Positions 25,291-36,152 of a stretch of DNA of 64,000 bases are shown here, piece after piece. The stretch covers positions 437,733-501,732 of the forward strand of contig VZRR01010829.1 of assembly GCA_013398015.1 (NCBI GenBank), written 5' to 3'. The position numbers were made by a program, and so were the translations under genes. The notes beneath the pieces are model-generated. The model had not been told where the DNA came from. It ran no database searches and saw nothing but the letters and a program-made list of their open reading frames with translations. Within the stretch, counting starts at the first letter, position 1, and the number at the start of each line of letters is the position of its first letter. Source of the stretch: Oreocharis arfaki (lineage: Eukaryota > Chordata > Aves > Passeriformes > Paramythiidae).

Positions 25291-26759
25291 AATTAAATGC
25301 AAATAATTGGGAGTGTTTAGGGAAAAATGCTTGACTCCTACCCTAAACTTGTTACTTTTACATCTTCATACATTTCAGAGCATTTCAGAGGGAGGTAAAA
25401 AAAGTATATATGGGTCTGATATATGTATATATTTCAGGATATAGTGAATTTTCTATTAGCTTCAAGAGGAACAGGGTGGTTCCATCACAATAGCCTGTAA
25501 AAACATGGATGCCACGAAATACGTTGTTCATGTTGAACATGTTGGAAAAGCTACAAATCCCTGTGGACACGTTAATATTAAATTATGTTCCCCCCTCCCC
25601 AGACAAGTTGGGGGGAAGATGTTCAGCCACACTTCTTGTAAAACTGCTCTGCTTTCCCTGTGTAGAGTTTTACCACATGATGGGTAACATGTTCCACATC
25701 CAGTGGCAAACCCCAGCTGTTTCTAAACAGGAGGAACAAAAGTTTTCACACACTTTTTCTTGTAGCAGCTGTTGAATATGCAGGCCATTGGCTCTTTGAG
25801 CAAAGTTAAATGACTGCTTCAAAAAGTGTCATCTTCACACTGATGGTTTTTGGATTTACTAGAGGGGCATGAAATGTTAGAAAAAAAATCCCAATGTAGA
25901 TTAGAAGAAAGCATAAATCAGACACGATATCAAAATTAGTGTGAATTAGAAGAAAAATTAAGAGAGTAGGAAGGCACTGGCTTACTCTAGACAGACCACC
26001 AGCAAGTCATCATCTGGTGAAAACTTTCAGCCAGTGTGAATTTGAGCCAAACAGTAGCCTGCAGGTGACAGTCTCTGTAGCCCATTAAGAGTCTCTTGAG
26101 GCCTCTAATCCTGCAGCTGAGCCCTTTTCTTACTCTTTCTGAGAGCCTGCTTCACATTTAGATTTGCTTTGCTTTGCTGTGTGCTTGTGGCTTGCAAGCA
26201 AACTGGAGAGCAACTATGCTCTGCTACAGCACTGTGGTTCTCCAGCAGTTAGGCAGTTTCCCTTTTCCTGTGGATACCTAGAAGGATTGCTCTAACGTTT
26301 TGGCTCCTAGTTTTGCTTTTGTACTATGTAGGGGAAAAGAAGGCGAGTGGGTTTTAGTTTTCTTGTCTGTTAGAAAGTAAGAGTTGGGGTTCTTGGGATG
26401 TTTCACTGGAGGATGAGATTAGCTGAACAGAAATCCAGCTCTGAACTACTCTGCACTAGAAAGAGCTCCTAGAAATTATGCTCAGTGTGGATGAAGCAGA
26501 GATTCAGGTATTGATAACCTCACTTCTGTAGTTTGCCAGCGAGTTACCTGCTGTGCAGTGCTCCGGGCTTTTGCTAATTTGACAAGGTCACTTCACGTGG
26601 CACTATCTGCAATGCAAACAATTACCAAAGGTGGCAAAGCAGCTTTTCTTCTATGAATCACTGAATCATTAACTTCTGTGTCACTGAAAAAGTATCCTAG
26701 CTACTGTTTGCGTCCTTCTCAATCAATATCCCCAGACAGAGTATCCATGTCCTTTATCT

Positions 26760-26910
26760 CCCACAGGAATGACTAAACCTCTCCAGCAGCTCCGAATCAC
26801 TCAGCTAATGGGCAGGGGAGCGCAGACCTTAATTGTCCCTGACACCAACACAGCCGCTTCTCTGCTTTGCATATCAATCCTATGCACCTCTGTCAGCGCA
26901 GGGGCCAACT
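26760..26910. promoter_or_regulatory. Candidate regulatory stretch upstream of the CpG island
   Basis: AT/GC-mixed sequence next to the island with an octamer-like tttgcatat (26866-26874), accttaattgtccct and agctaatggg. Its position against the island suggests a shared regulatory unit, if the island is a promoter. Confidence 0.2.
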
Positions 26911-26919
26911 GAGTTATGA

Positions 26920-27290
26920 GAATGCTCGGGCTGCTCTCCGAGCTCGCCGAGTCAGGGTCGCGGCACAGCGACTCGTTTCTGCTGACACACCTGGGGTGCT
27001 CGCACCCTGCTGAAAGCAGGCCCTTGTCGTTCAGGCTGCGTGCAGCCTGCTGCTGCGAAGTTGCGCGGTGCCGGTCGGGCGATGTGCCCCTGATGTCCCG
27101 CTCGGGGTGCGGGTCAGTGCCGGGATCTTTGCCCCGCTGGGAAGGGAAAAGAGGAAGCGGCGCGGAGCGGGCGGCGGCGGCACCCGCGGGAATGGCGCCC
27201 GCGCCCTCTGGCGGCCGCCCTGGGCAGCGCGGGGCCCGCCGGGGCCGGGACGGGCGGCGTGGGAGCGGGGGGTTTATCTGGAAACTCCGC
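26920..27290. promoter_or_regulatory. Isolated CpG island, possible promoter
   Basis: By eye about 45 CpG dinucleotides lie in roughly 370 bp, within an AT-rich window where CpG is otherwise sparse. The core (27150-27260) is strongly GC-rich with repeated gcgg units. In bird genomes such unmethylated islands usually mark transcription start sites. No initiator, TATA box or known first exon can be assigned, and the direction is unknown. A plus-strand frame of 131 codons (26916-27311) runs through it, but its Arg/Gly/Ala/Pro-rich peptide is what any GC-rich frame gives, so no protein is called. Alternatives are the start of a long non-coding RNA, an alternative first exon of a flanking gene, or a CpG-rich insulator, which the embedded CTCF motif would support. 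Confidence 0.75.
27201..27217 (-). promoter_or_regulatory. CTCF-binding motif
   Basis: Plus-strand bases gcgccctctggcggccg give cggccgccagagggcgc on the minus strand. This closely follows the known CTCF core, in which (T/C)GGCC(A/G)CCAG is followed by (A/G)GGGCGC. Only the base before the GGGCGC block (A) and one G in place of A depart from the commonest form, and both are accepted variants. CTCF motif direction matters for chromatin loop extrusion, and this one points leftward. It contains CpGs, so methylation could control it. Confidence 0.65.
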
Positions 27291-28784
27291 AGTGCTGTGC
27301 CAACCTCCTAATGCAGCTTTACTGCTGAGAAACGCTCTAAACCTCGACAGCATTTTAATGCTTCCACTAAATCCCCGTGAAACTACCTCCGAGACAGTTA
27401 AAAATGGAGATTACAGCTATTGCTGTCAGTCCCTTGCATTCAGTGCATCAGAGGTTTTAAAAACCTGGAAAAGATAGTAATGACTGAAGTTTTGCTTGCG
27501 TTATTTTTGCATGTACAATTTGGACTCATCCATGTGGATGTTAAAATTAAAATTTCTAGTCATCTTTCACAATTAAAAAACCCCCAACTCTTAGTTATTT
27601 ATTTTGTATTTCACATTCTGTGGGTATGACTTGTAACTTTTTAAGAGAAGTTAAGATACTCACATAGCCCCAACAACTGCAGAACTCCAGGTCTTTTCTT
27701 TATAGTAAGTGGAATGCAGCAGTTTTTGGGGCTAAGAGCACCTACGAGTGTGGATGTGACTGCTTGACTGATGTACTGAATCCAGGGATGGCAGAGCAGG
27801 AATGAATTCTACACAATCCCTTGCTGTCCAGTTAAACATAAGTACATGCTTTGATTTAATTTTCTGCTAATGAGATGAAATTTTACTTAACTGAAAAGGT
27901 TGCAAGAATTACCACTCGTCTGTGCAATTGGGATTTTGTGGTCTGAGATGTTGGAAGGTTTGTTTTTACAAGTAGGAGGTCTTTGAGAAATCTTCCCATA
28001 CATCTAATAGCAGAAAAATATTTTGAGGGTGTATCTGTATAGAAAGTGTAAAAATTTGTCTTTTTCGTCCTGCCTGATATTCAGCAGAGGGCAATGTATG
28101 ATTGAACCCAAGGCAGCTGTCCCACTGCCAACCAATCTTACCCCCACTGCGCCCTGTGCTGGACCACAAGAAAATCTCTGCAGTGGGGTGGATATGGTGC
28201 TCCCAAAATATACAGTAGTTTGTGTGGTCCCCCCAAATCTGTCCTTCCTCTCCACCCCTCTGGCTTTGCTTTCCCTGGAAGAGTCTGTGTTCATGAGTGA
28301 GTGTGGGGAGATCTCTACTCTTACATGCTGGCTTGAATATTCAGGCTGGTTTGTTATTGTGCTTCAGGTCTCATTAGAAGTTTTGAGAGAAGTGTGTGCA
28401 TATAGATATAGTCATGAACACATTTATTATTTGCAAATTTACACTTAACTTCAGATATTAAATATACAAATGGGAACAGCCTGTACCAGTACTACTGAAC
28501 TGCCTGAAATATTCATTTCAGTCAGGTCTTGCAGTGATGTAAATTGCTGTAACTGCACTCAAATCAATGTTACCATGAAATTTGAAAATCTGTCTGTAGT
28601 AGATATTATTTGTTAAAAATGTGGAGAGCGAGTTTTATTTATTCCTTTGAGGAAGAACTCTGAGAAGCATAGATTTAAAAACAAAGTGAAACTATATATC
28701 ATGAATTTTGTGTATAATACATAGCTTGGGAGCATACACCATAAACCAATCTAAAAACTCTAGGCCTTGGAAATATTCTTTGGG

Positions 28785-28801
28785 AAAAAAAAAAAAAAAA
28801 A
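28785..28801. repeat. A17 homopolymer
   Basis: Seventeen A in a row after ttctttggg. No retroposed sequence is recognisable before it and no flanking duplication was seen, so it is not called a poly(A) tail. Confidence 0.9.
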
Positions 28802-29101
28802 CCCGAAACAAACCCAAGCACATTTCTGTAGCATACAAAGTGTGACTTCATCAAAAATAATAAAGTTTTTATAAGCTGTTTTCATAGGCAGAAAGGACTG
28901 TGTTTGAAAAAGTATTCAGAAGCGTTGGGTAGATTTCACTCAGCATTGCTGTTGGCTGGTTAGCCCAGAAAGGGAGACTCGGAAGTGGAAGAGGGTTCTT
29001 AGCATGGCTCCTGATGGAACTGTTGTAGGCGTGATGTGTCAGTCCCATGTCAGAGAAAGACACTCATTTCTTCTGCTCCTTCCACATGCTCCTGGAGATA
29101 C

Positions 29102-29126
29102 TATATATATGTATATATATATATAT
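29102..29126. repeat. TA-rich microsatellite
   Basis: Alternating TA interrupted by single G bases (tatatatatgtatatatata). It is likely length-polymorphic. Confidence 0.9.
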
Positions 29127-30263
29127 GTACACAAAGGTTTATATTTATAGACAAGTATATAATAATGAGGCATGCACAAATTTAGAAAGTAATTTGCATC
29201 CTACTGCAGTGAAAATAGAATTTCCTTATTGGCACCGTGTTGATACTATGCTTTGGATGCAATACTGGCAAGTGCTCAAGGCTTTGCACCCTTGAAGGAA
29301 GAAGTTGGTTCTCCCCTTTCCACCAGAGTAAATGTCACCATCCCTCTTTTATGGCAGGAGGGCACAGCTTGGACTCATGTGAAAAGTCACATGGAGCACT
29401 CACAGCAGAGCCAGACTCTCAGCAGAGCAAGACTGTTCAGGAGCTTTAGGGGCACACGCAGGGAGGAAACCACAGGCCCAGGACTTGGCAAGGCAGGGGT
29501 GAAGTGCCTCGACCTCCAAGGAAGCTGGTGCTCAAAATCCGAAAGTTCCCTGGGAGTTTGTGACCGTGCCATGCAGGCACAGATCCTGGGTTTGCAGGTC
29601 TTACTGTAATGATTGAGGGGTGGGGAGACTGTTGGCTTTTCAGACCCTCTCAGCCTGCAGAAAGCGTGCCTTTGCTGTGCTGCACTATCATTGCCTGTTC
29701 AGCAGTAGCCATGGGAGTCAGCATCTGCTTGGTCCTCTGAGTGTTCTGCTTTCCTTTATGTGTTCCTAAATTGCTTAAAAGTTTATTTGTAGCTGTAATA
29801 GCCTGGGCTGTCATAATTTCTGTCTGCATGTTTGTAAAATCATATGTCAGCAGCCATCAACATTTGAAATCATTGCATCAATTACATCCCTTTGATGCTG
29901 GTGAAGGCTGTTTAAGAATAAAATAACAACCCTGCATTTACTGCAATAAAAGTTTCCCCCAAACTGGTTTATACCATCATCACTCATTCAGTATGCTTGA
30001 AAACATTTTGTATAATGCTATTAGAGTGACTTGCCAGTGAACAATACAAGTTAATATTCATTTTAATACAAAAATAAATCCCCAAATGCTTAATGAAAAT
30101 TTTAGTGTCGTCTTATGAAAAAATTCATGGATGTGAGCTGGATAGCATGCAAAGAACAGTAGAAACTTCCATTCCAGAATACAACCTGATGCATGGCATA
30201 CTTGTTTATCTTACCTATTCTCCAGGTAAACAGATTCACGGCTCCATAAATATTTGATATTAT

Positions 30264-30315
30264 CTCCTTTTTCCCCCCCTTATTTTCTTTCTTTTTTTTC
30301 TTTTTCCTCCCAAAG
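30264..30315. repeat. Pyrimidine tract
   Basis: About 50 bases of nearly pure C and T with few interruptions, ending in cccaaagatt. It has no proper CAG or TAG acceptor directly after it. Confidence 0.6.
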
Positions 30316-33300
30316 ATTACTGAAGTGTGTTTTTAAGGCTGTCTCTGCACTGGGAAAAGTCATAAACAAATTCCCAAGTCTAGCAGTGATAGAAGTCTCA
30401 GTACTGACAATGCTTTGTACTCAGACCTATTTTTAGCACCACTTCTCAGTAATGAGATCTAGCAGCCTTGGGTAGCAAGGGGGATTTGTCCATCTGATCT
30501 CATCCTCTAATCTCGTTTCAACTGTTTTAATTTCTGCTTCTATATGAGCGGTGTTCCCAACAACCTGAGGGGTGAGACACGAAGAGGGGAGAGCTGTAGG
30601 TCACAATGAGAAGTGCTAGCAGAACTGGTTGATTTGCTGGATCTTTTTAAGATCAGAGATCTGAAAGCTTGCTTCCATTGTAAAAGTGGAAAGCCAAAGA
30701 AGAGGTTTGGGTAAATGAAGAAGTAAAGAAGGGAGATTGGAAGAAGAGGTACGTGAGGGTCTTGCCAGGAGGATGGAGATTCCACCTTCCAGCCCAGGTT
30801 CACGCAGAACAGCAGGGCCAACTGGGAAAGGAGACCTTCTTCACTCTCCTGACCCTTGCCCTCCTGTCTGCAGCTGGAGATTTTACAACATCTGTATAAG
30901 CTAGAGACTCGTACACGCAAAGAACTCATATGAGGTTGAAAAACTGTTTTACTTGTAAGCCACCAAGCAGCAGCAGACATTAATACATCTGAGTCACTAG
31001 GAAAGTAGGTTACCTTTGAATTAGTGACCTATGGTGCAAAATTCTGTATGCAACTGCTGCTCCCTGGAGGAATGCATTGCCCTTCTCTCCGGGTGGTCAT
31101 TAAGCAAAAGTTATGTGTTTATCTCCCCAGATTATGCATTAAGTGCTAAGGGAAGGAAGATTCAGAAGGTATACAGGAGAAATATGTTACTCTAACACTG
31201 CACAAACTTGTTAATATTTGTGCAGCTTTATATTTTCTCAATTTTTGTCTAATTTATTCTTTTGAAGTTGGAGTTTGCTATGCAAGAAAGAGTTGGCACT
31301 CAGGCTGCAGTGGGAAATTGTGACCAAAGAGTAGTTCTTGTTGCTATTTCCTTTTCCAGTCTGAGAGATAGAAAAGCATCAAGGGCACACTGATGTTTTG
31401 ACTACTAGTGTCCAGCAAGCACTGCATCTTAGCTTTGTGTAGCAAAGGAAGCATGAGTGAAGGAAGCACTGGTGTCTCTCTGGTCTTCTTTCACCCTCCT
31501 TTCCTTTCTGAAACCTCCATTACTTGGTCCATCACCTCTTCCTTTTTGCACTGATTCATGCAGGGAGGGTTGTTTCCTCTGCCCAGAGGAAGGGGGATTG
31601 TGGCCCCAGTGGCTTCATCCCACTGAATGCATTAGAGTAGATGGTTTTGCACCCCCTGCCGTGTTTAATTTACCCGTTGCCACTGTTTCCTCTCGCCGTG
31701 CTGCCAAGGAGGGTGCCAGCTGAGTCTGTGGCATGGCACACCTCCTCTGTGCACATGGCTGGCACAGGCATAGCCAGGGACACTCCAGTGTCACTGCTGC
31801 ATGTGCCTTAAAGCACAAACTATTCCACTCTGAAAATTGCTTGGAGATTGTAAATTGCTTTTTTCATCCTTTGGGATGAAAAGTTCTATATCAGTGTATT
31901 ATTATTAATGACAATAAATTATTCTTGAGGCAGTGAGGCTGCTTCGCTTCCTATGGAGTGAAATGAGCAAGCACTTTCCCAGGAGTACACCCAAAATATG
32001 AAATACTAGCAGATGAGGCTTGCAGCTGGACAGCCTGATGTTTCACTGCCATGCATGTTGTCTGCTTCCTGAAATGGCCACAGAGGAAGATGCTCTGAAG
32101 AGGAGGTGTGCCGTGCCACTGGGGGCACACTCCCAGGTGGCAGGGCTAGTGCCAGCCCTGTGGCTCACTGATCATCCTTGCTGGGAGCTGGCTGTACTCT
32201 TTGAGAGGCTTGGTGAAGTCCCAAGTTGGTGGTTGAAACGTTTCCATCATTTGTTTTTCTGGGATGCCTTCCAGTTGCTCTGAATTGGCCTCTTGTTTGC
32301 CCATCCCCACGCCTGCCCATGGTCCTGCAGGGCTCCCCGGGCCTCTGCCGATCACTTGCACCACTGGGTCGGGGGTGGCTTGGGGCCAGCGAATGATCAC
32401 GAGTCAAATTTCAGTAACTTCATTGCTCACTTTTGGCAACACCTTTGTCTCATGTTACTTCTTAAACACTGAAGTTCATTACTGCAAGTTCAAGCAAAGA
32501 GGAAATAAACCCCGGTGCTTATCGCTGGCTGTGGAGAAGCTTGTTTTTTTCTTACCCTGCTGCTGATTTTTAAATATCCAGGATTTATTGTTTTGAACGA
32601 TGCCCTGTGAAAAACATATTTCAAAAGGCAAAGGAGCTGACAGTGCTTAACATGTGCTCTGGCATTTTGGGAGCACTGCTAACAGAGTGAGCTTTGCAAA
32701 GATGCATTTCAGCTAGGAGCAGTAGAAAGGTGGCCAGGCACGAGCAGGAACACTTTTGTGCAGGCTTGAGAATGGGAGAAGTGGACGAATGACAAGTTGT
32801 GTGATGGCAGATTTATGCAGCAGTTCTTTTCCTTCTGTTTTCACAGTAAGTGAGAGGCTGTGACAAACCGTTTAGTGCCAGGGAGCCTATTTTCTGAAAG
32901 TAATCCAGGTACAGTGGAGAAAAGAGAAAAAACCAGTTCTGAACTAACCCCAGCCACTTCACGCCAAGTTTTCAAGGCTGAACTAAAGTGAAATAATGAA
33001 AAAGGTTTTCATTAAATACTGTAGTTTCATGCAAAACATGTTTATTTGCTAATCTGAGAACAAACAAGGTGAGAAGGCTAAAAAGAATCTCCAACCTCCA
33101 AAACCCAAAAAAACCTCACCGCCACCTTCCTTTATTTCTACGAAACCTCAAGGCAATGAGGTGGCCAACGCTTTGTAAAGAGAGAGATGGAGAGGGGCTG
33201 AAGGGTAGCAGTGGGTTTATCCAGGGGGGTATCGAGCACACGGGAGTTCTGCTTCATGGCAAGCCCTCCTAGGCAGCCTTGCAATACAGCTGCTGACAGT

Positions 33301-35003
33301 AACTATCCCAAGAAGTGGATGCTCAGCAGTGGCGAGGCTGTGACCTCGTGGCACAAGGTCTCTGGCAGCAGCACTGTCCCTGGGGGCACTCCCAGCACCT
33401 TGCTTCTGCCTGGAGCTATGTGCATCACCTCTGCAGCTCTGCCAGATGAGTTCCAAACAGCCTGGGAAGCTGGTGTTGTTGCTGAGGCCACTGTGCTCTG
33501 CTTGGCTGTGTGGAACTCATCGTTGCTTACTCCTGCTTTTGTGGGTAGTGAAGTCCTTCTTGGTCCTGTATGTTTCCCATTTTCACACCTGTGTGCACGC
33601 CTTTTCCAGGAGTGTGGAGAGGGCTAGGTTTTTTTTAATGGTAAGCTCACAAGGTTTTCCTTCTGGGTATACTATTCTACCACCCTGAAAGGAAATAAAT
33701 GTACTCAGTCCTCTCAGAAAAATGTTATTTTTCTCCCCTTTAAAAAAAAAATGTAGAAAGGAGAAAAAGAAAAGGAGGAATGCAGCAACTGTAGGCTTTG
33801 ATTGTTGGGGGTCTGCTGGGGAAGACTTGGTACGAAATTCTTTTGGAGAGTTTGGTGGAGAGAGCATCACAAAGATTTAATTTGTCTGAAGAAGGGTAAA
33901 AGAATTATAAAAGAAAAATCCCTTTTACCCAAGCCGTTGAGAGGGAGCACTGATGAGAAGAAAAAAAGGTATAGGTCTTACATGCTTTTATTTTTCTTTT
34001 GCATAAATATTTGTATGAATTTTCAAATATGTAAGCACAGGTTTTTGATCCAGAAAATGCTGGGCTAGTTACTACTCACTCTAGGCTTAGGTGCTGGCAA
34101 GGAACAGGAGGGAAATAATGAGAAGATAGAGGAGCATTTTCTTTTCCTTAGAGCTGTGAGCCCTTGTCTGAAGAGAGCTCTGTGAGTTCAGCATCTGATG
34201 AGCTTCCCCATCTCCTAGGAGTAGAAGCATAGGTAAGATAACCACGGGAGCAATTATGGGCTCTCCTGGATCTGTTCTGAATTGCACAGATGGCAAACTG
34301 TGATCCTGGGCTCACGTCTAGCACTGGGTGTGCATGTGGCACTGAGAGATGCTGATTTGGAAAGGTAGCATGGTTAGTTTTCAGAGATGTTCCTGTGGAC
34401 ATTCTTGTCAATTATGGGGTTGAAGGTTTCTCTGTAGCTGTGGTTGTTTGGGTCTACCACTGTAATCAAGTACAAACAGAATTGGTGGGATTTTGGTCTT
34501 ATAGGCCAAATTCTTCACAGAGTTGTTCTGTTTTAACCACAGCTTTCATGAAAAAAGAGGTAAATGCATAAGAAATGCAGCTTTCTGCAAGATGCAATAT
34601 CATCATGAAAAAGGTGCATATAAAAAAAGACTAAACCACACTAACTAGACCACATCTTGACTGTGGTGTTCTTCATTCAGAATAAGCCAGAATTTATTGT
34701 TCATTGCAGCAAAGCAGCCTTAAAAATGTTAGGCTAGCATACAGGTATTTACTGGCTTCATTACTAAAATGGAATAATATAGGTAAAAAAAACTGGTGTT
34801 GTTATTGAAGGCTCTAAACTAGACCACAGGGACAAGAAAAGGTTCATATTTACATAGATGATTTGTTTGCTGTTTTTTCTTTGAGAATGGACTGCAGTTT
34901 TTCTCCACTCAAAGATGTGGATGGCCAGGGACCTAGTCTCTTTTTTCCCTGCTTTTCTTGATTTAATTTTTTTTTTAATGAGACAAAAATAAAGGAATAA
35001 TTT

Positions 35004-35145
35004 TTCTTTTTTTCTCTGTTTTTTTACAGAACAATTTAATATGATCCAACAAGAACATTAACAGAACAGAGGCTGAAAAGGACAATAATAAAGTAGACCA
35101 CTAGTAATCTATTCTCATGGTATTTTGTGTGTGTGTTGTATTGCT
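35004..35145 (+). other. Possible 3'-terminal exon (acceptor plus poly(A) signal)
   Basis: A nearly pure pyrimidine tract (35004-35026) leads to ACAG at 35027-35030, among the best acceptor-like sites in the window. An AATAAA follows at 35087-35092 and a GT-rich run (gtgtgtgtgttg) at about 35126-35138, the layout of a cleavage and polyadenylation site. The implied exon is only about 80 bases and all frames close quickly, so it could only be non-coding. The match may be chance. Confidence 0.2.
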
Positions 35146-36138
35146 TGTCAGTTTAAGTTTTGGGGTTTTTTTTAGAGAGTGAGCTATGCAGTCGATCTAA
35201 TTATTAGGAAATTAAGACTGAAAGGAAATTCGGGCAGAACTGTTAGTCAGAGGGAAGTAAACATACGGAATAAATTGTCAAGAAAAGCTATGAAAAGCAA
35301 TATGTGAGTTGCAGAGAGACAAAGAGGGTAACTTGTTTATTGTGAATGGGGGGTGGTTCTGAAAACACAGAAACAGATGCAAGTAAGGGCAGAGTGAAAT
35401 AAGTTTGAAGGAGAGAGAGACTGGATTTTGTGGGTGTAGTAACCTTTCCTTGTGTGATCAGTTTGTACACATCTACAAGGCAGTTGAGAAGTCTGTTTTT
35501 ACATTTGAGTTCCAGGTTAATCAGATGCTTTTAAAAGCTAAAGGAGCAGGGAAATGGAATTCCTAATTTTTCTTGCAGCTATTGTTTCATTTCTCACCCA
35601 CCAGACCATTGCTGGACTGTGGTGACACTGGTGTCAGTGTCTGTACTAGTTTGTAACAGCAAGCAGGTCTTGTGCAGGCCTGTCCTTCCCTCTGAAGCCA
35701 ATGACTGTCATATTGGAAAAAGAAAAGATTGCTGGTGCTGTGATTCTGGTGCTTTGGCAAGATACACAGCAGAAGCAGAAACCATTGATGAGGGTGTCAT
35801 TTTCAGAGCTTTCTGCATGTAGAAGGCTCAGCCCTGCCCCAAGAGACTGGATGAGACTGCCCAGGTGAGGGGTGGAGAGCCTGCACCTGAAATTAAGCAT
35901 CATTGTGACATGGGGAATTCATTGGGAATGGACCCTGCCTTTCCAAGAGCTGGTCAGGATGCTTGTTTTTTTCCTCCCAGTTTTGGGAAAAGTGTAGGGT
36001 TTCTTTAAATGGGAACCGTGATGATCTGAGCACTGCCAGGGAGTCCAGCTTCCAGTCCTTCCTCTCTCTGCAAACCCGACCTCTTCCAGGAGACAGCTCT
36101 GATCTCAAAGATAAGGCTGCTTTGTAAGATACCATCCC

Positions 36139-36152
36139 CTGCCCCCTGGGGT
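36139..36152 (-). promoter_or_regulatory. Weak CTCF-like motif
   Basis: On the minus strand this reads accccagggggcag, which has the CAGGGGGC core of the CTCF motif but lacks the preceding CCAC. There is no CpG context. It is a low-grade candidate. Confidence 0.22.

Larger units (their letters stand above)
18121..26919. other. Non-coding DNA, candidate regulatory stretches, no gene seen
   Basis: Two conserved-looking AT-rich stretches (19010-19440 and 24740-25060) and an ancient repeat relic (25208-25290) are listed separately. A frame of 178 codons on the minus strand (23922-24458) includes an 81-bp piece bounded by splice-like sites, but the peptide is not recognised. The region at 22230-22460 is AT-rich with several TAAT cores. 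A 12-base T run lies at 24573-24584. Nothing else stands out. Confidence 0.5.

Noticed and set aside
26653..26675. ctatgaatcactgaatcatt as a CR1 tail
   Set aside because: Only the terminal 8-mer resemblance; the preceding sequence has no CR1 3' region.
26916..27311. 131-codon plus-strand frame through the CpG island
   Set aside because: Arg/Gly/Ala/Pro-rich output is expected from any frame in a GC-rich island; competing frames are equally open and no domain is visible.
28700..28801. A17 run as a retroposed gene's poly(A) tail
   Set aside because: No recognisable gene or SINE before it and no flanking direct repeat.
30540..30980. 146-codon minus-strand frame
   Set aside because: Ser/Leu-rich peptide with no acceptor/donor pair and no recognised domain.
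32106..32120. gccactgggggcac as a CTCF site
   Set aside because: One base too short between CCAC and GGGGGC compared with the CTCF core.
33211..33627. 138-codon plus-strand frame
   Set aside because: Antisense frames are open over the same stretch, which points to base composition and not coding.
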